A stretch of DNA of 9,025 nt from JBPRGG01 sp051418075. Lineage in GTDB: Bacteria; Bacteroidota; Bacteroidia; Cytophagales; Cyclobacteriaceae. The DNA is taken from the NCBI GenBank assembly GCA_051418075.1, contig JBPRGG010000063.1:1-9025 (forward strand), written 5' to 3'. The number at the start of each line of letters is the position of its first letter. Within the stretch, counting starts at the first letter, position 1. The notes under the pieces were generated by a model. The model was not told where the DNA came from. It saw nothing but the letters and a program-made list of their open reading frames with translations, and did no database searches. Position numbers and translations under genes: made by a program. Shown here piece after piece: positions 7,636-9,025 of the stretch.

Positions 7636-7666
7636 ATATAAAGTTTCACATTGTGAAACTTTATAT
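7636..7666. promoter_or_regulatory. 31-bp palindromic operator of the higBA operon
   Basis: Two perfectly complementary 15-nt arms (7636-7650 and 7652-7666) flank a single central T at 7651; the core reads GTTTCACA-T-TGTGAAAC. It abuts the -7 box and covers the spacer between the -33 and -7 elements, so a bound repressor would block RNA polymerase. The natural candidate ligand is the HigA dimer or the HigB-HigA complex, as in other autoregulated TA operons. Confidence 0.75.
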
Positions 7667-7758
7667 ACTTTATTTGCCCAAGTTCTTTCTTTTTATAAAA
7701 GAATTGGTTTTTCATTCTTAGCTTAATATAAATGGTTAATCATTTTTAGGCAAGGTCA

Positions 7759-7800
7759 TCCTTCTTCACCTTTAACTTTTAGCTTCACACTTCGAACTTC
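7759..7800. repeat. Degenerate 7-nt tandem repeat
   Basis: Read on the minus strand from 7800 downwards, successive 7-mers are GAAGTTC, GAAGTGT, GAAGCTA, AAAGTTA, AAGGTGA and a more diverged AGAAGGA. The block lies immediately after the stop codon of the beta-helix gene. The first four units are clear and the last two weak. The function is not evident; the remaining bases to 7667 hold nothing recognisable. Confidence 0.45.
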
Positions 7801-7803
7801 CCC

Positions 7804-9025
7804 TTACTTCACCAAAGATATAGCAAACACCGCCGGAGCACCATCCTGGTATTCCCGGTTATTGATCATATCCAGGGAAACGATTTCAACTTCGGGCTTT
7901 GGATTTTCCCACTCCATTTTGTACAATCGGATTTGTTGCGTACCTCCGCGTTTTTTAAGCACCGCCTGGTGCCAGGCCAGTTCAGCTGCTTCCAGGTTGT
8001 GCAATTCATCAGGGCCGGCAAGCCAGTCCTCAATTTCCACCTGCCAGTGAACCGGAATGATCTCCCGGCTGCCATCAGAGTAATTGACCCTGAAATGGAA
8101 CAGCTGTTCACCTTTTTCTATTTCCTTATTCTGCAAATGATAAGCCTGCAGGAAGGCCAGCTTAGAAGTTTTGGCTTGCACTGGAATATTTTCAATATTT
8201 TCAGCTTCTACCTCCGCCTGCCTTCCCCGCAAAGCCAGTATGCTGGGCCAGGTAATTTGAGCCTCATCGGGAATGAAAAAGGTGACCCCGGCAAAGGCTT
8301 GTTCCCCGGCTGGTAAATTCTGAAAGTCTACACCGTAGCGGTTGCGCTGAAACCAACTGGGCCGCTGGTGGTGATTGCGATGCATGGTAAATTTTCCCCG
8401 GGGAATCATTAGGGGCTGCCAGATGGTCTCCGGATAATAATAAGCCGTGACTTGTCCGGCCCAATCCTTGCCTGGCTGCCAAATTTTATGGTAAGCTATA
8501 GCGCCCAAATCCTGTTTATCCTGACCCATATTTCTAGCGGGTGACGAACTGGTTAATCTGTAGTCACCCCGTCTTGTGTTCCGGAATGCCGGATCATCTA
8601 CCACTACATTTTCTCCCAATACGTTGAATTTTTCTGACTTTTCATTTTTCATCCAATCCGGAGTGGTATCGCCTTCCGGGTACACAAGGTTATGAGAAAT
8701 ATTGATATTATGGGCTTCTTTTCCTGCATATACATTTGAAATGGGGCGGCCGGTTGTTTCGGTAATGATGTTGTGCTTAACTTCGACATCTTTAAAGTCT
8801 GGATTGTCTTCAAAACCCCGGATATTGATCCCATACCCTTGCCAGCCAATGGCACTTACATGTCCTCCAGAGCCAACGATGGTATTATTGTAGACCTTAA
8901 TCTTCTGAACTTTGGCTGGATTTGCTTTGTAGGTGGCTTCTGTAACGCCTACACCTTCCATTTTCGCATCTATTATGATGTTGTGATGGATGTCCAGCTT
9001 ATAAAGGTCATTACTCCCTTCTGTG
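7804..9025 (-). CDS. Right-handed parallel beta-helix protein with C-terminal beta-sandwich-like domain (5' partial)
   Basis: The frame is open to the right edge (upstream of the internal ATG at 8961 it still reads L-Y-K-L-D-I-H-H-N-I-I-I-D-A-K), so the start lies outside the window and 406 residues are visible. The first 150 residues or so show beta-helix coils with asparagine ladders: I-H-H-N-I-I-I, V-Y-N-N-T-I-V-G, V-K-H-N-I-I-T and I-S-H-N-L-V-Y. The helix ends with the common cap D-P-A-F-R-N and G-D-Y-R-L-T-S-S-S-P-A-R-N-M-G plus D-L-G-A-I-A. The remaining 200 residues are strand-rich (L-A-L-R-G, L-A-F-L-Q-A-Y, V-N-Y-S-D-G, I-R-L-Y, W-E-N-P-K-P), like a carbohydrate-binding-type beta-sandwich. 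The helix is of the type found in polysaccharide lyases and GH28/GH82-like hydrolases, but no catalytic motif can be identified in this part. An extracellular polysaccharide-acting enzyme is inferred. It is not an obvious member of the TA operon, which starts with its own promoter. Confidence 0.82.
   Translation of the reverse strand, partial: TEGSNDLYKLDIHHNIIIDAKMEGVGVTEATYKANPAKVQKIKVYNNTIVGSGGHVSAIGWQGYGINIRGFEDNPDFKDVEVKHNIITETTGRPISNVYAGKEAHNINISHNLVYPEGDTTPDWMKNEKSEKFNVLGENVVVDDPAFRNTRRGDYRLTSSSPARNMGQDKQDLGAIAYHKIWQPGKDWAGQVTAYYYPETIWQPLMIPRGKFTMHRNHHQRPSWFQRNRYGVDFQNLPAGEQAFAGVTFFIPDEAQITWPSILALRGRQAEVEAENIENIPVQAKTSKLAFLQAYHLQNKEIEKGEQLFHFRVNYSDGSREIIPVHWQVEIEDWLAGPDELHNLEAAELAWHQAVLKKRGGTQQIRLYKMEWENPKPEVEIVSLDMINNREYQDGAPAVFAISLVK

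Noticed and set aside
1..9025. CRISPR arrays, tRNA or rRNA genes, insertion sequences, SusC/SusD pairs or sulfatases
   Set aside because: No spaced direct repeats, tRNA-like folds, transposase motifs, TonB-receptor or SusD features, or sulfatase C/S-x-P-x-R signatures were seen on either strand.

Overview
The window looks like a polysaccharide-degradation locus from a Bacteroidota chromosome, probably from a marine or algae-associated lineage. The evidence is lipoprotein and twin-arginine exported carbohydrate-active proteins, start codons without Shine-Dalgarno sequences, a TAnnTTTG-type -7 promoter box, and moderate to low GC. The species cannot be named from this sequence.

Left half (+ strand, 1-5943). 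Two tandem paralogues (1-1470, cut at its 5' end by the window edge, and 1477-3003) lie 6 nt apart. They encode exported TIM-barrel-like proteins with a shared G-x-E-R-S-G-P block, a C-F-C-x-H-C cluster and a C-terminal A-S-R-E-Y block; they resemble uncharacterised glycoside-hydrolase-like proteins. A probable intrinsic terminator follows (3026-3066). Next is a 922-residue lipoprotein (3175-5943) with an N-terminal FG-GAP-like beta-propeller and a large C-terminal domain that looks like a hydrolase barrel. Its size and architecture recall GH150 lambda-carrageenase, but this is a hypothesis only.

Middle (5944-6834). A GC-rich hairpin without a T-tract is followed by about 110 nt of orphan sequence. 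Then, on the minus strand, comes the N-terminal part of a GH28/polygalacturonase-like lipoprotein (6088-6762), cut off before any catalytic motif. This is probably a rearrangement scar.

Right half (- strand, 6835-9025). An AT-rich HigBA toxin-antitoxin operon (toxin first, 7614 to 6835) has a 31-bp near-perfect palindrome and a clear -7 box directly upstream, the layout of an autoregulated TA promoter. Beyond a 7-nt degenerate tandem repeat lies the C-terminal part of a right-handed parallel beta-helix protein with a C-terminal beta-sandwich-like domain (7804-9025, N-terminus outside the window).

Taken together, the exported enzymes probably act on a complex, possibly sulfated or uronic-acid-containing polysaccharide. 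The TA module and the broken GH28 gene mark a plastic junction between two groups of such genes. No SusC/SusD pair, sulfatase, RNA gene, CRISPR array or transposase was seen. No gene-free stretch exceeds 300 bases.
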